NCBI GenBank assembly: GCA_947627285.1
Contig: CANQVL010000025.1
Location: 1 to 38,046, forward strand
Source of the DNA: an uncultured Oscillospiraceae bacterium
GTDB lineage: Bacteria > Bacillota > Clostridia > Oscillospirales > Oscillospiraceae
Length of the DNA stretch: 38,046 nucleotides
Direction: 5' to 3'
Notes under the pieces: generated by a model
What the model saw: only the letters and a program-made list of their open reading frames with translations
Database searches by the model: none
What the model was told of the DNA's origin: nothing
Translations under genes and position numbers: made by a program
Shown: piece after piece, positions 25,770-34,198 of the stretch
How the letters are laid out: each line of letters starts with the position of its first letter
Position numbering within the stretch: the stretch's first letter is position 1

Positions 25770-25798
25770 TTGACATTTGCTTAGCTTTGTGGTATAAT
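25770..25798 (+). promoter_or_regulatory. Consensus promoter of the ftsY-to-leuS operon
   Basis: Perfect TTGACA (25770-25775), 17-base spacer, perfect TATAAT (25793-25798) with extended -10 TGG. No terminator is seen after it until beyond leuS, so it may drive seven genes. Confidence 0.85.
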
Positions 25799-25838
25799 GC
25801 GTTTATATCGGAAAGCCTGGGCAAAATGGGAGGTAAAA

Positions 25839-26744
25839 ATGGGCTTTTTCGATAAAATAAAGGCGGGACTTTCAAAGACAAAGGAGAACATGACGGTCAA
25901 GCTCAACTCCACCATCGCCTCCTTCACCGGGGAGAACGAGGAGTTTTTTGAGGAGCTTGAGGAGACGCTTATCCTCTCCGACGTGGGCGCGGAGGCGTCC
26001 ATGGAGGCGGTGGACAGGCTCCGGGACACCGTGCGCGAGCGGGGCATAAGGGGGTCCGAGGAGGTGCGCGCCGCCCTCAAGGAGATACTTGTGGAGATGC
26101 TGGGGGAGAAGGGGGAGCTGACCCTACGCTCCCGCCCGTCGCTGATACTTGTGGTGGGGGTAAACGGCGTGGGCAAGACCACCACCATCGGAAAGCTGGC
26201 GAAGCTCTACTCACAGCAGGGAAAGAAGGTCCTCCTCGCCGCCGGCGACACCTTCCGCGCCGCCGCCGCGGAGCAGCTGGGCGTCTGGGCGGAGAGGTCC
26301 GGCGTGGACTTCGTGCGCCACGAGGAGGGCTCCGACCCCGCCGCCGTGGTGTTTGACAGCATGAAGGCGGCGCTGGCGAGGAAGACGGACATTATAATCG
26401 TGGACACCGCCGGAAGGCTCCACAACAAGTCAAACCTCATGAACGAGCTCAACAAAATAAGCCGGGTCATTGACAAGGAGATGCCCTGGGCGGACAGGGA
26501 GACGCTTCTTGTTTTGGACGCCACCACCGGGCAGAACGGGCTTGCCCAGGCGGAGGAATTCAAAAAATCCGCCGGTCTCACGGGCATAGTCCTCACAAAG
26601 CTTGACGGCACCGCAAAGGGAGGGATAGTTTTCGCCATCACCTCCAGGCTCGGCGTGCCCGTAAGGTTCGTGGGCGTGGGGGAGCAGGCGGACGACCTCA
26701 TTCCCTTTGATCCCGAGGAGTTCGCGGAGGCGCTGCTGTCATGA
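25839..26744 (+). CDS. ftsY: Signal recognition particle receptor FtsY
   Basis: The GTPase receptor that docks SRP-ribosome complexes at the membrane. The 301-residue product is a compact form with almost no acidic A domain: it opens MGFFDKIKAGLSKTKENM. A helical N domain is followed by the G domain with GVNGVGKTTTIGKLA (about 105-119), AGDTFRAAAAEQL, DTAGRLHNKSNLMNEL, TKLDGTAKGG and VGVGEQADDLIPF. ATG 25839 has GGGAGGT immediately upstream; an open frame back to 25797 runs through the promoter and is not used. It overlaps rdgB by 4 bases. Confidence 0.96.
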   Translation: MGFFDKIKAGLSKTKENMTVKLNSTIASFTGENEEFFEELEETLILSDVGAEASMEAVDRLRDTVRERGIRGSEEVRAALKEILVEMLGEKGELTLRSRPSLILVVGVNGVGKTTTIGKLAKLYSQQGKKVLLAAGDTFRAAAAEQLGVWAERSGVDFVRHEEGSDPAAVVFDSMKAALARKTDIIIVDTAGRLHNKSNLMNELNKISRVIDKEMPWADRETLLVLDATTGQNGLAQAEEFKKSAGLTGIVLTKLDGTAKGGIVFAITSRLGVPVRFVGVGEQADDLIPFDPEEFAEALLS

Positions 26745-27358
26745 GGATAATTTTTGCAACGAACAACCCGGACAAGCTCAGGGAGGTGCGGGAGATACTC
26801 TCGCCCCTGGGCATCGAGGTCATATCCCAGCGGGAGGCGGGCTGCCGCTTCGAGGCCGAGGAGACTGGGAGCACCTTCACAGAAAACGCCAGAATAAAGG
26901 CGAGGGCCGCGATGGAGGCCACGGGCGAAGCGTGCGTCGCCGACGACTCAGGGTTGGAGGTCAACGCCATGGGCGGGGGACCGGGGATATATTCCTCCCG
27001 CTACTGCGGGGACGAGGGCTACGAGAGGACCTGCGCCAAAATCATGGACATCGTAGACCGTAACGGGGACAGAGGGGCGCGCTTTAAATGCGCTGTGGTT
27101 TGCGTTTTTCCCGACGGCGGCGAGATAAGCTGTGAGGGCGTGATAGAGGGCTCCATCGGGCACGTTTTCGAGGGGGAGCACGGCTTCGGCTACGACCCCA
27201 TCTTTGTGCCGGAGGGCTTTACACGGTCAATGGCGTGCCTCACGGACGGGGAGAAGAACAAAATTTCACACCGGGGCAGGGCGTTCAGGCAGTTTGCCGG
27301 GAGGCTTTCGGAGTATATGGAAAAAGAGAAAAAGGGGCGGGGAAATGCTGACAAGTAA
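26741..27358 (+). CDS. rdgB: XTP/dITP diphosphatase (RdgB/HAM1)
   Basis: Hydrolyses non-canonical purine triphosphates (XTP, dITP, ITP) to keep them out of nucleic acids. The 205-residue product has the start RIIFATNNPDKLREVREIL and the substrate and metal sites TFTENARIKARAAM and VADDSGLEVNAMGGGPGIYSSRYCG. Near the end come GHGFGYDPIFVPEG-type residues (HGFGYDPIFVPEGFTRSMA) and ISHRGRAFRQF. It starts in the ftsY stop (ATGA) and overlaps yhbY by 14 bases. Confidence 0.96.
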   Translation: MRIIFATNNPDKLREVREILSPLGIEVISQREAGCRFEAEETGSTFTENARIKARAAMEATGEACVADDSGLEVNAMGGGPGIYSSRYCGDEGYERTCAKIMDIVDRNGDRGARFKCAVVCVFPDGGEISCEGVIEGSIGHVFEGEHGFGYDPIFVPEGFTRSMACLTDGEKNKISHRGRAFRQFAGRLSEYMEKEKKGRGNADK

Positions 27359-27647
27359 GGAGCGGGCACAGCTGAGGGGGCTGGCAAATACCCTGGAGCC
27401 GGTGCTAATAGTCGGAAAGGGCGGCGTCACGGAGAACGTGGTGCAGGAGGCTGTCAACGCCCTTCGCACAAGAGAGCTCATAAAGGGCAGGGTGCTGGAG
27501 ACATCGCTTTTGACGGCGAGAGAGGCGTGCGACGCCATATGCGCCGCCACAGGCGCCGACGGGGTACAGGCGATAGGGACAAAATTTGTAATATTCAGGC
27601 AAAATCCCGATCTTCCCGAGGAAAAGAGAATAACGCTTAGGAAGTAG
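27345..27647 (+). CDS. yhbY: YhbY-family CRM-domain RNA-binding protein
   Basis: The 100-residue product is a single CRM domain, a family that associates with the large ribosomal subunit during assembly. The hallmark glycine loop GKGGVTENVVQEAVNALRTRELIKGRVLE is present. The TSKERAQLRGLANTLEPVLIVGKGG start and the end IGTKFVIFRQNPDLPEEKRI also fit. ATG 27345 is chosen on family alignment and overlaps the rdgB end by 14 bases; the frame is open further upstream but is then antiparallel to no homology. It lies in a run of ribosome and nucleotide genes. Confidence 0.92.
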   Translation: MLTSKERAQLRGLANTLEPVLIVGKGGVTENVVQEAVNALRTRELIKGRVLETSLLTAREACDAICAATGADGVQAIGTKFVIFRQNPDLPEEKRITLRK

Positions 27648-27655
27648 GTCATTCT

Positions 27656-28819
27656 ATGAAGATAGGAATATTCGGCGGCACCTTCAATCCTCCCCACATA
27701 GGGCACGTTCGGGCGGCGCAGGCGTCGGCGCGGGAGCTCAAGCTTGACAGGCTCCTGGTGATACCGGACTTTCTGCCGCCCCACAAGGATTTGGCGCCAG
27801 GCTCGCCCGACGGTGAGGAGAGGCTGAGGCTCTGCCGCATAGCCTTCGGAGGGATAAAAAAATGCCGCGTCTCGGATATGGAGCTCAAACGCGGCGGGAG
27901 AAGCTACACCGTGGACACGCTTCGCCGGGTGAGGGAGACGTACCCCCAGGCAAGGCTGTACCTGCTGATGGGCACGGATATGCTCCTGTGCTTTGAGGAG
28001 TGGCGGGAGTTTGAGGAGATACTGTCCATGGCGACCCTCGCCGTATTTGCCAGGGGCGAGGGGGAGGAGCGGCAGATCGCCGCCGCCTCGGAGAACCTGA
28101 GGCTCAGGTACGGGGCAAATGTGAAGACAGTGAAGCTGGAGGAGACGGTGGCCTCGTCAACCGAGATACGGGCGCTTCTTCCGCAAAGAGCGGGCAGGGA
28201 GCTCCTCACCGAGGGGACCTACGCCGAGATAATAAGGCTGCGCCTTTACGGGGCGAAGCCGGAGTATGAGTGGCTGAGGCAGAAGGCCTACGCCATGCTG
28301 GACCCAAAGCGCGTGGCGCACGTGAAGGGCTGTGAGGAGGAGGCGGTGCGCCTCGCCGAGAGATGGGGCGCGGACACAGAGCGCGCGCGGGAGGCGGCGA
28401 TACTCCACGACGTGACAAAAAAAGAGAAGCTTGACGAACAGTTGCGTCTTTGCGAAAAATATGGTATCATGCTTGACGACATGGAGCGCACGGAGGGAAA
28501 GCTGCTGCACTCCAAGACGGGAGCGGGGATAGCGAAATACGAGTTCGGCTGTGACGACGAGGTATACAGCGCCATCTTCTGGCACACCACGGGAAAAGAG
28601 GACATGGCGCTTTTGGATAAGGTCATATATATGGCCGACTACATAGAGCCCAACAGGGACTTCGAGGGGGTGGAGGAGCTTCGGCGACTTGCCTACTCCG
28701 ACCTTGACAGGGCCCTTGAAAAGGGCTTTTCCATGAGCATAGAGGACATGACAAGCCGCAATATCGTGCCGCACGCCAGGACCCTGGGGGCCCTTGAGTG
28801 GATACGCGGGCGCGGCTGA
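27656..28819 (+). CDS. nadD: Fused NadD adenylyltransferase-YqeK HD hydrolase
   Basis: The 387-residue protein joins two enzymes usually made separately. Residues 1 to about 195 are nicotinate mononucleotide adenylyltransferase (NAD synthesis): GIFGGTFNPPHIGH at 4-17, PDFLPPHK, YLLMGTDMLLCFEEWREFEEI and SSTEIRALLP. Residues about 203-387 are YqeK, an HD-domain hydrolase of diadenosine tetraphosphate. This half has RVAHVKGCEEEAVRLAE, AAILHDVTKKEK, LLHSKTGA, FWHTTG and the family signature DKVIYMADYIEPNRDF. All metal-binding His/Asp positions of YqeK are kept. There is no stop or frameshift between the halves. The gene starts 8 bases after yhbY. Confidence 0.94.
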   Translation: MKIGIFGGTFNPPHIGHVRAAQASARELKLDRLLVIPDFLPPHKDLAPGSPDGEERLRLCRIAFGGIKKCRVSDMELKRGGRSYTVDTLRRVRETYPQARLYLLMGTDMLLCFEEWREFEEILSMATLAVFARGEGEERQIAAASENLRLRYGANVKTVKLEETVASSTEIRALLPQRAGRELLTEGTYAEIIRLRLYGAKPEYEWLRQKAYAMLDPKRVAHVKGCEEEAVRLAERWGADTERAREAAILHDVTKKEKLDEQLRLCEKYGIMLDDMERTEGKLLHSKTGAGIAKYEFGCDDEVYSAIFWHTTGKEDMALLDKVIYMADYIEPNRDFEGVEELRRLAYSDLDRALEKGFSMSIEDMTSRNIVPHARTLGALEWIRGRG

Positions 28820-28856
28820 GCTCTTTTGGCATTTTTGAAAGGATCGCGGGACAGAG

Positions 28857-30122
28857 ATGAAAATATTCGGAGGAAGCAAAAACTCAAAGCACGCCGGCGG
28901 CTACGCCCACCACTCCCATGAGGAGGCGGCGCGGGAGCCGGAGGCACAGGACGCCGCGCCGGTCGGGAAAAAGGGCGACGGCGCGGAGGAATATGACGAC
29001 AGGTTCCTTCCCACCTGGGCGAAGGTGGTCATAGTGGTCGTTTCGGTGCTTATTATACTCGTCGCCGGGGCGTTTATATGGTTCAAAACGGCGTCCAGGC
29101 CGCCGGTGCAGACCGGGGAGCTCAACAACGTTGCCGGCGGAAACCAGGATCCCGACGAAGGGCAGCAGAACACCCCGACGCCGCCGGACGAGGGAAACGG
29201 CGAGGGGCAAAACGGCGAGGAAAACGGGAACGGCGAGGGAAACAACGAAGGCGCCAACGGGGAAAATAACGGCGAGGAGGAGCAGCCCAAGACCGGCAGG
29301 AACGAGAATATGTACACCTTCCTTGTTGCCGGAAAGGACAAGGTGGGCTCCAACACCGACGCCATAATGGTGGTCCGCTTTGACGCGGAGAACTACACCC
29401 TGAACGTGGTGAGCATACCCCGCGACACCTACATGAACACAACGTACAGGAACAAGAAGGCGAACACCCTGTACGGCTCGGGCGGCGCCGACGGGATGAT
29501 GGACAACATCGCGAATTTTGTGGGCTTCCGCCCTGACGGCTACGCCATAGTCGATCTGGACGCCTTTATGAAGCTGGTGAACGCCATCGGGGGCGTGGAC
29601 TACTACGTGCCCCAGAATATGGACTACGACGACGACGTACAGGACCTTCACATCCACTTCACCAAGGGCAACACCCACATGAACGGTCAGAAGGCCATGG
29701 AGTATATACGCTTCCGCCACGGCTACGTGGACCAGGATATAGGCAGGATCGACGCCCAACACGACTTTTTGATGACGGCGGCAAAGCAGATACTCGCGAA
29801 CAAGGACAAGGTGCCGGTGACGACGCTTATTGACATCGTTTTGAACGACGTGAAGACGGGGCTGAAGCTGGAGGAGTGCACATGGCTCGCCTCGGAGCTT
29901 TTGAAGCTGGACGCGGAGAATATACACTTTTACACCATGCCCGGCAACTACAACGACTACTACAACGGCAGGAACTATGTGACCGTGGACGTTGACGGGT
30001 GGATAGAGATGCTCAACGACTGCCTCAATCCCTTCTACGAGACGATAACCGCCGCCAACGTGGACATCGCCGGAAGGAACGAAAACGGAAAAATGTACGC
30101 CACGAGCGGAACGATACACTGA
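28857..30122 (+). CDS. LytR-CpsA-Psr (LCP) family protein
   Basis: LCP enzymes transfer anionic polymers (teichoic acids, capsule) from a lipid carrier to peptidoglycan outside the cell. The 421-residue product has a charged cytoplasmic N-terminus (1-54) and one membrane helix (about 55-76). A low-complexity Gly/Glu/Asn-rich linker follows (about 80-149), then the LCP domain with YTFLVAGKDKVGSNTDAIMVVRFD, NVVSIPRDTYMN, INAIGGVDYYVP-type residues (VNAIGGVDYYVP) and AMEYIRFRHGYVDQDIGRIDAQHDFL. The arginines and aspartates that hold the pyrophosphate are present. The position between nadD/yqeK and rsfS is usual in this bacterial group. Confidence 0.93.
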   Translation: MKIFGGSKNSKHAGGYAHHSHEEAAREPEAQDAAPVGKKGDGAEEYDDRFLPTWAKVVIVVVSVLIILVAGAFIWFKTASRPPVQTGELNNVAGGNQDPDEGQQNTPTPPDEGNGEGQNGEENGNGEGNNEGANGENNGEEEQPKTGRNENMYTFLVAGKDKVGSNTDAIMVVRFDAENYTLNVVSIPRDTYMNTTYRNKKANTLYGSGGADGMMDNIANFVGFRPDGYAIVDLDAFMKLVNAIGGVDYYVPQNMDYDDDVQDLHIHFTKGNTHMNGQKAMEYIRFRHGYVDQDIGRIDAQHDFLMTAAKQILANKDKVPVTTLIDIVLNDVKTGLKLEECTWLASELLKLDAENIHFYTMPGNYNDYYNGRNYVTVDVDGWIEMLNDCLNPFYETITAANVDIAGRNENGKMYATSGTIH

Positions 30123-30162
30123 TAACGCGCTTTAACTACACTTCACCGAAGGAGGAAAAAAT

Positions 30163-30525
30163 ATGCTTACACCCAAAGAGATGACCGACATCGCGGTAAG
30201 GACACTGGACGCCAAGAAGGCGGAGAACATCAAGGTCCTTGAGACACGGGACGTGACGGTGCTGGCGGATTACTTCGTCATATGCACCGCCGGCTCCACC
30301 ACACACATCAAGACCCTCTCCGACGAGGTGGAGGCGGCGCTGGAGGCGCAGGGCGAGAGGCCCCTGCGCACCGAGGGCTACCACGGCGGCGGCTGGGTGC
30401 TGGTGGACTTCGGGTGCCTGGTGGTTCACATCTTCACCGACGAGACCAGGAAATTTTACAACCTGGAGCACCTGTGGGGCGACGCTCCCCAGGTGGATAT
30501 AAGCGGGCTCATCACTCAAGCCTAA
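30163..30525 (+). CDS. rsfS: Ribosome silencing factor RsfS
   Basis: Binds ribosomal protein L14 and blocks subunit joining when nutrients are scarce. The 120-residue product carries the Iojap/RsfS block: KKAENIKVLETRDVTVLADYFVICTAGSTTHIKTLSDEVEAAL, then GWVLVDFGCLVVHIFTDETRKFYNLEHLWGDAP. A strong GGAGG site lies before ATG 30163. It sits 15 bases before leuS, the standard neighbour order in Firmicutes. Confidence 0.96.
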   Translation: MLTPKEMTDIAVRTLDAKKAENIKVLETRDVTVLADYFVICTAGSTTHIKTLSDEVEAALEAQGERPLRTEGYHGGGWVLVDFGCLVVHIFTDETRKFYNLEHLWGDAPQVDISGLITQA

Positions 30526-30540
30526 GGAGACGGACATAAG

Positions 30541-32961
30541 ATGAAATACGATTTTGCGGCAATCGAGAAAAAATGGCAGGACGTTTGGGAGCGGGAGAAG
30601 CCCTTCCGCGCCGAGACGGGCTCGGATAAGCCCAAGTTTTACGGGCTCATTGAGTTCCCGTACCCCTCCGGGCAGGGGCTCCACGTGGGGCACCCGCGCC
30701 CCTTCACCGCCATGGACATAGTCACGCGCAAGAAGCGTATGGAGGGCTACAACGTGCTCTTCCCCATCGGCTTTGACGCCTTTGGACTGCCCACGGAGAA
30801 TTACGCCATAAAGAACCACATACACCCCGCCGCGGTGACAAAGCAGAACATAGCAAACTTCACCAGGCAGCTGAAGATGCTGGGCTACGGCTTTGACTGG
30901 GACAGGGTGGTGGACACCACGGACCCGGACTACTACAAGTGGACCCAGTGGATATTCCTCCAGCTTTATAAGCACGGGCTTGCCTACAAGACCACCATGC
31001 CCGTGAACTGGTGCACCTCCTGCAAGTGCGTGCTTGCCAACGAGGAGGTGGTGGAGGGCGTTTGCGAGCGGTGCGGCTCGCCCGTTGTCCGCCGGGAGAA
31101 GAGCCAGTGGATGCTGAAGATAACCGAGTACGCCCAGAGGCTCATCGACGACCTGGACGATGTGGACTTCATAGAGCGGGTGAAGACCCAGCAGAGGAAC
31201 TGGATAGGCCGCTCCACCGGCGCGGAGGTCACCTTCAGGTCCACGGCGGGGGACGAGATAGTGGTGTTCACCACGCGCCCCGACACACTCTTCGGAGCCA
31301 CGTACATGGTGCTCTCGCCGGAGCACGCGCTCATCAAAAAATGGATGCCGCTCCTCAAAAACGCCGACGAGGTGAGGGAATATCAGCGCGCCGCCGCCTC
31401 AAAGAGCGACATGGAGCGCACGGAGCTCAACAAGGAGAAGACGGGCGTAAAGCTGGACGGCGTTCGGGGCATAAACCCGGTTAACGGCAGGGAGATACCC
31501 ATTTTCATCTCCGACTACGTGCTTGCCACCTACGGCACCGGCGCGATAATGGCGGTCCCGGCGCATGACGACAGGGACTGGGAATTTGCCAAAAAATTCG
31601 GCTGTGAGATCATCGAGGTGGTCTCCGGCGGCGAGGACGTGCAAAGGTGCGCCTTTACCGCCAAGGACGAGACGGGGATCATGGTGAATTCCGAGTTTTT
31701 GAACGGGCTCACCGTCAAGGACGCCATACCCGTCATTACAAAATGGCTTGAGGAGAAGGGGATCGGCAAGGCGAAGGTGAACTTCAAGCTGCGCGACTGG
31801 GTATTCTCCCGCCAGCGCTACTGGGGCGAGCCCATACCCATGGTGTGGTGCGAGAAGTGCGGCTGGGTGCCGCTCCCGGAGTCCGAGCTGCCGCTTAAGC
31901 TCCCGGACGTGGAAAGCTACGAGCCCACGGACGACGGCGAGAGCCCGCTTTCAAAGATGACCGACTGGGTGAACACCACCTGCCCCCACTGCGGGGGACC
32001 TGCCCGCCGCGAGACGGACACCATGCCCCAGTGGGCGGGATCAAGCTGGTACTTCCTCAGGTACATGGACCCGCACAACCCGGACGCGCTGGCCTCCAAG
32101 GAGGCTCTCAGCTACTGGTCGCCGGTGGATTGGTACAACGGCGGAATGGAGCACACCACACTGCACCTTCTCTACTCCCGCTTCTGGCACAAGTTCCTTT
32201 ACGACATCGGCGTGGTGCCCACAAAGGAGCCCTATCAGAAGCGCACCTCCCACGGCATGATTTTGGGCGAGGGCGGGGAGAAGATGTCCAAGAGCCGCGG
32301 CAACGTGGTGAATCCCGACGACGTGGTGAAGGCCTACGGCGCGGACACGCTCAGGCTCTACATCATGTTCATCGGCGATTTTGAGCAGGCCGCCGCCTGG
32401 AGCGACAACGCCGTAAAGGGCTGTAAGCGCTTCCTTGACCGAATCTGGAACCTGGCGGAGAACCGCATCGACGGTCCCGACGCCTGCTCCCACGCCAACG
32501 AGGCCGCCGTCCACCGCACCATAAAGAAGGTGGGGGAGGACATCGAGGCGATGAAGTTCAACACCGCCATCGCCGCGATGATGGGCCTGGTGAACTCCTT
32601 CTACGAAAACGCCCCCTCACGCGGGGACATCAAGGCGCTTTTGCTGCTGCTTTCGCCCTTCGCGCCCCACATCGCCGAGGAGCTTTGGGAGAAGCAGGGC
32701 TTTGAGGGGCGCGCCGCGTCCTCTCCCTGGCCCGGCTACGACGAGAGCAAGATGACCGAGAGCGAGAAGGAGATCGCCATTCAGGTCAACGGCAAGCTCC
32801 GCGCCACCGCGGTGGTGCCCATGGACGCCGACGAGGAGACTGTGCTTGAAATCGTCAAGGGGCAGGAGAGGATCGTGAAGGCACTGGAGGGCATGGAGAT
32901 AGTCAAGACCATTGTTGTGAAGAACAAGCTTGTAAATCTCATTCTTCGCCCTGCCAAATAA
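30541..32961 (+). CDS. leuS: Leucyl-tRNA synthetase
   Basis: Charges tRNA-Leu. The 806-residue product is of bacterial length. [22 protein letters not shown] holds the HIGH-type motif (HVGH, about 49-52). A zinc-binding CKCV...CERCG follows, and the CP1 editing domain contains [20 protein letters not shown] near 242. [24 protein letters not shown] comes next, KMSKSRGN is near 582, and the C-terminal domain ends [15 protein letters not shown]-like ([10 protein letters not shown]). No T-box leader exists immediately upstream, since it follows rsfS by 15 bases. It is the last gene of the ftsY operon. No clear terminator hairpin is seen before the rpsU promoter. Confidence 0.97.
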   Translation: MKYDFAAIEKKWQDVWEREKPFRAETGSDKPKFYGLIEFPYPSGQGLHVGHPRPFTAMDIVTRKKRMEGYNVLFPIGFDAFGLPTENYAIKNHIHPAAVTKQNIANFTRQLKMLGYGFDWDRVVDTTDPDYYKWTQWIFLQLYKHGLAYKTTMPVNWCTSCKCVLANEEVVEGVCERCGSPVVRREKSQWMLKITEYAQRLIDDLDDVDFIERVKTQQRNWIGRSTGAEVTFRSTAGDEIVVFTTRPDTLFGATYMVLSPEHALIKKWMPLLKNADEVREYQRAAASKSDMERTELNKEKTGVKLDGVRGINPVNGREIPIFISDYVLATYGTGAIMAVPAHDDRDWEFAKKFGCEIIEVVSGGEDVQRCAFTAKDETGIMVNSEFLNGLTVKDAIPVITKWLEEKGIGKAKVNFKLRDWVFSRQRYWGEPIPMVWCEKCGWVPLPESELPLKLPDVESYEPTDDGESPLSKMTDWVNTTCPHCGGPARRETDTMPQWAGSSWYFLRYMDPHNPDALASKEALSYWSPVDWYNGGMEHTTLHLLYSRFWHKFLYDIGVVPTKEPYQKRTSHGMILGEGGEKMSKSRGNVVNPDDVVKAYGADTLRLYIMFIGDFEQAAAWSDNAVKGCKRFLDRIWNLAENRIDGPDACSHANEAAVHRTIKKVGEDIEAMKFNTAIAAMMGLVNSFYENAPSRGDIKALLLLLSPFAPHIAEELWEKQGFEGRAASSPWPGYDESKMTESEKEIAIQVNGKLRATAVVPMDADEETVLEIVKGQERIVKALEGMEIVKTIVVKNKLVNLILRPAK

Positions 32962-32976
32962 AAGTGCAAATTTTTA

Positions 32977-33005
32977 TTGACAATCGGCAGAGAAGTTATT
33001 ATAAT
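32977..33005 (+). promoter_or_regulatory. Consensus rpsU promoter
   Basis: Perfect TTGACA (32977-32982), 17-base spacer, perfect TATAAT (33000-33005). It predicts a leader of about 75 bases for rpsU. Confidence 0.85.
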
Positions 33006-33012
33006 AATCAGT

Positions 33013-33056
33013 GCCGGATTTGAACCGGCTTTGTGATGTCCCGTTGTGGGAAAGAG
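33013..33056 (+). promoter_or_regulatory. Structured 5' leader of rpsU
   Basis: At the predicted 5' end of the transcript, GCCGG (33013-33017) pairs with CCGGC (33025-33029) around a 7-base loop. A second small stem TCCC/GGGA follows at about 33039-33051. These could stabilise the mRNA or bind a ribosomal protein; I do not recognise a known leader family. Confidence 0.35.
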
Positions 33057-33087
33057 TTAATGCATTAGTCGGAGGGAGGGGAAATAG

Positions 33088-33273
33088 ATGTCAGAAGTCC
33101 ACGTGAAGGAAAACGAGTCTCTGGACAGCGCGCTGAAGAGATTTAAGCGCAACTGCGCCAAGGCGGGCGTCCTCGCCGACCTCCGTAAAAAGGAGTATTA
33201 CCAGAGTCCCAGCGTCAAGCGCCGCAAGAAGTCTGAGGCGGCGCGCAAGAACAAGAACAAGCGCTACTATTAA
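33088..33273 (+). CDS. rpsU: 30S ribosomal protein S21
   Basis: The 61-residue basic protein of the small subunit matches the family along its length: [70 protein letters not shown] precedes ATG 33088. It is a single-gene transcript with its own promoter and a downstream hairpin. No gatB/yqeY partner is adjacent. Confidence 0.97.
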   Translation: MSEVHVKENESLDSALKRFKRNCAKAGVLADLRKKEYYQSPSVKRRKKSEAARKNKNKRYY

Positions 33274-33281
33274 AAAGTCAT

Positions 33282-33312
33282 TCAATCCGGCCTCTCGGGC
33301 CGGATTGAGTTT
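33282..33312 (+). terminator. Terminator after rpsU
   Basis: A perfect 11-base stem, TCAATCCGGCC (33282-33292) and GGCCGGATTGA (33298-33308), with a 5-base loop. It is followed by GTTTA, a weak T-run. Confidence 0.75.
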
Positions 33313-33349
33313 ATCGGGCGGACTTCGATAATTTATAGAGGTGAATTTA

Positions 33350-34198
33350 ATGGCTGAAAAGTATCAAATAGTGAGGAAAAAGGTGTTGACGCCGGATATT
33401 TCCTTGATTTCGGTTCACGCGCCGCTCATCGCTAAAAAGGCGAGGGCGGGGCAGTTCATCATTCTCCGTGCCACGGACGACGGGGAGAGGATACCCCTGA
33501 CGGTCTCCTCGACACAGGGGGATCTGGTCACGGTGGTATATCAGAAGGTGGGCGACTCCACCATGACGCTGGACGAGATACCCGAGGGCGGATGTCTCTC
33601 CGCCTTTGTGGGACCCTTGGGCGAGCCCACGCCCATCGAGGGCGTGAAACGCGCCGCCGTCGTCGGAGGAGGGCTCGGCTGTGCCATAGCTCTGCCGGTG
33701 GCAAAGGCGCTGCATGACGCCGGGGCGGAGGTTGACCTCATCGGGGGCTTCAGGACGAAGGATATCGTCATTTTGGAGGACGAGATGAGAAGCGCCTGCG
33801 ACGATCTCTATATCTGCACGGACGACGGCTCTTACGGCTACAACGGGTTTACGACCGGGAAGCTGGAGGAGCTGCTGGCGGCGGGGGAGAGCTACGACAG
33901 GGTGTACGCCATTGGGCCTCTGGTGATGATGAAATTTGTGTGTAAGCTCACGGAAAAGTACAACATTCCCACCATAGTCAGCATGAACCCCATTATGATC
34001 GACGGGACGGGGATGTGCGGCTGCTGCCGCGTCACCGTGGACGGACAGGTGAAATTCGCCTGCGTGGACGGACCGGATTTTGACGGGCACAAGATAGACT
34101 TTGACGAGACTATCGCGCGGGCCGCGACGTATAAGGAATTTGAACAGCGCCGCAGGGCGGAGCATAGGTGCAGATTGGAGGGTATGGACAATGGCTGA
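33350..34198 (+). CDS. NfnA-like ferredoxin-NADP+ reductase subunit (FAD/[2Fe-2S])
   Basis: The 282-residue protein is of the PyrK/SudB/NfnA type: an FAD-binding barrel, an NAD-binding fold and a C-terminal iron-sulfur site. FAD-site residues include GQFIILRATDDGERIPLTVSS. The nucleotide fold starts RAAVVGGGLGCAIALPVAKAL. The cluster site is GTGMCGCCRVTVDGQVKFACVDGPDF. ATG 33350 follows AGAGGTG by 6 bases; a GTG at 33341 lies inside the ribosome site. The 8-base overlap with a glutamate-synthase-small-subunit-like gene is the NfnAB arrangement, an NADH-dependent, electron-bifurcating ferredoxin:NADP+ oxidoreductase. Sulfide dehydrogenase is the older name for such pairs. Confidence 0.85.
   Translation: MAEKYQIVRKKVLTPDISLISVHAPLIAKKARAGQFIILRATDDGERIPLTVSSTQGDLVTVVYQKVGDSTMTLDEIPEGGCLSAFVGPLGEPTPIEGVKRAAVVGGGLGCAIALPVAKALHDAGAEVDLIGGFRTKDIVILEDEMRSACDDLYICTDDGSYGYNGFTTGKLEELLAAGESYDRVYAIGPLVMMKFVCKLTEKYNIPTIVSMNPIMIDGTGMCGCCRVTVDGQVKFACVDGPDFDGHKIDFDETIARAATYKEFEQRRRAEHRCRLEGMDNG

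Noticed and set aside
28884-30119. 411-codon minus-strand frame opposite the LCP gene
   Set aside because: Shadow frame; valine/histidine-rich composition mirrors the GC-biased codons of the LCP gene.
30136-31326. 396-codon minus-strand frame opposite rsfS/leuS
   Set aside because: Shadow frame; it spans two real genes and the gap between them and has no recognisable domain.
32962-32976. Intrinsic terminator after leuS
   Set aside because: A short T-run (TTTTTATTG) exists but no stem precedes it; it belongs to the rpsU promoter region.
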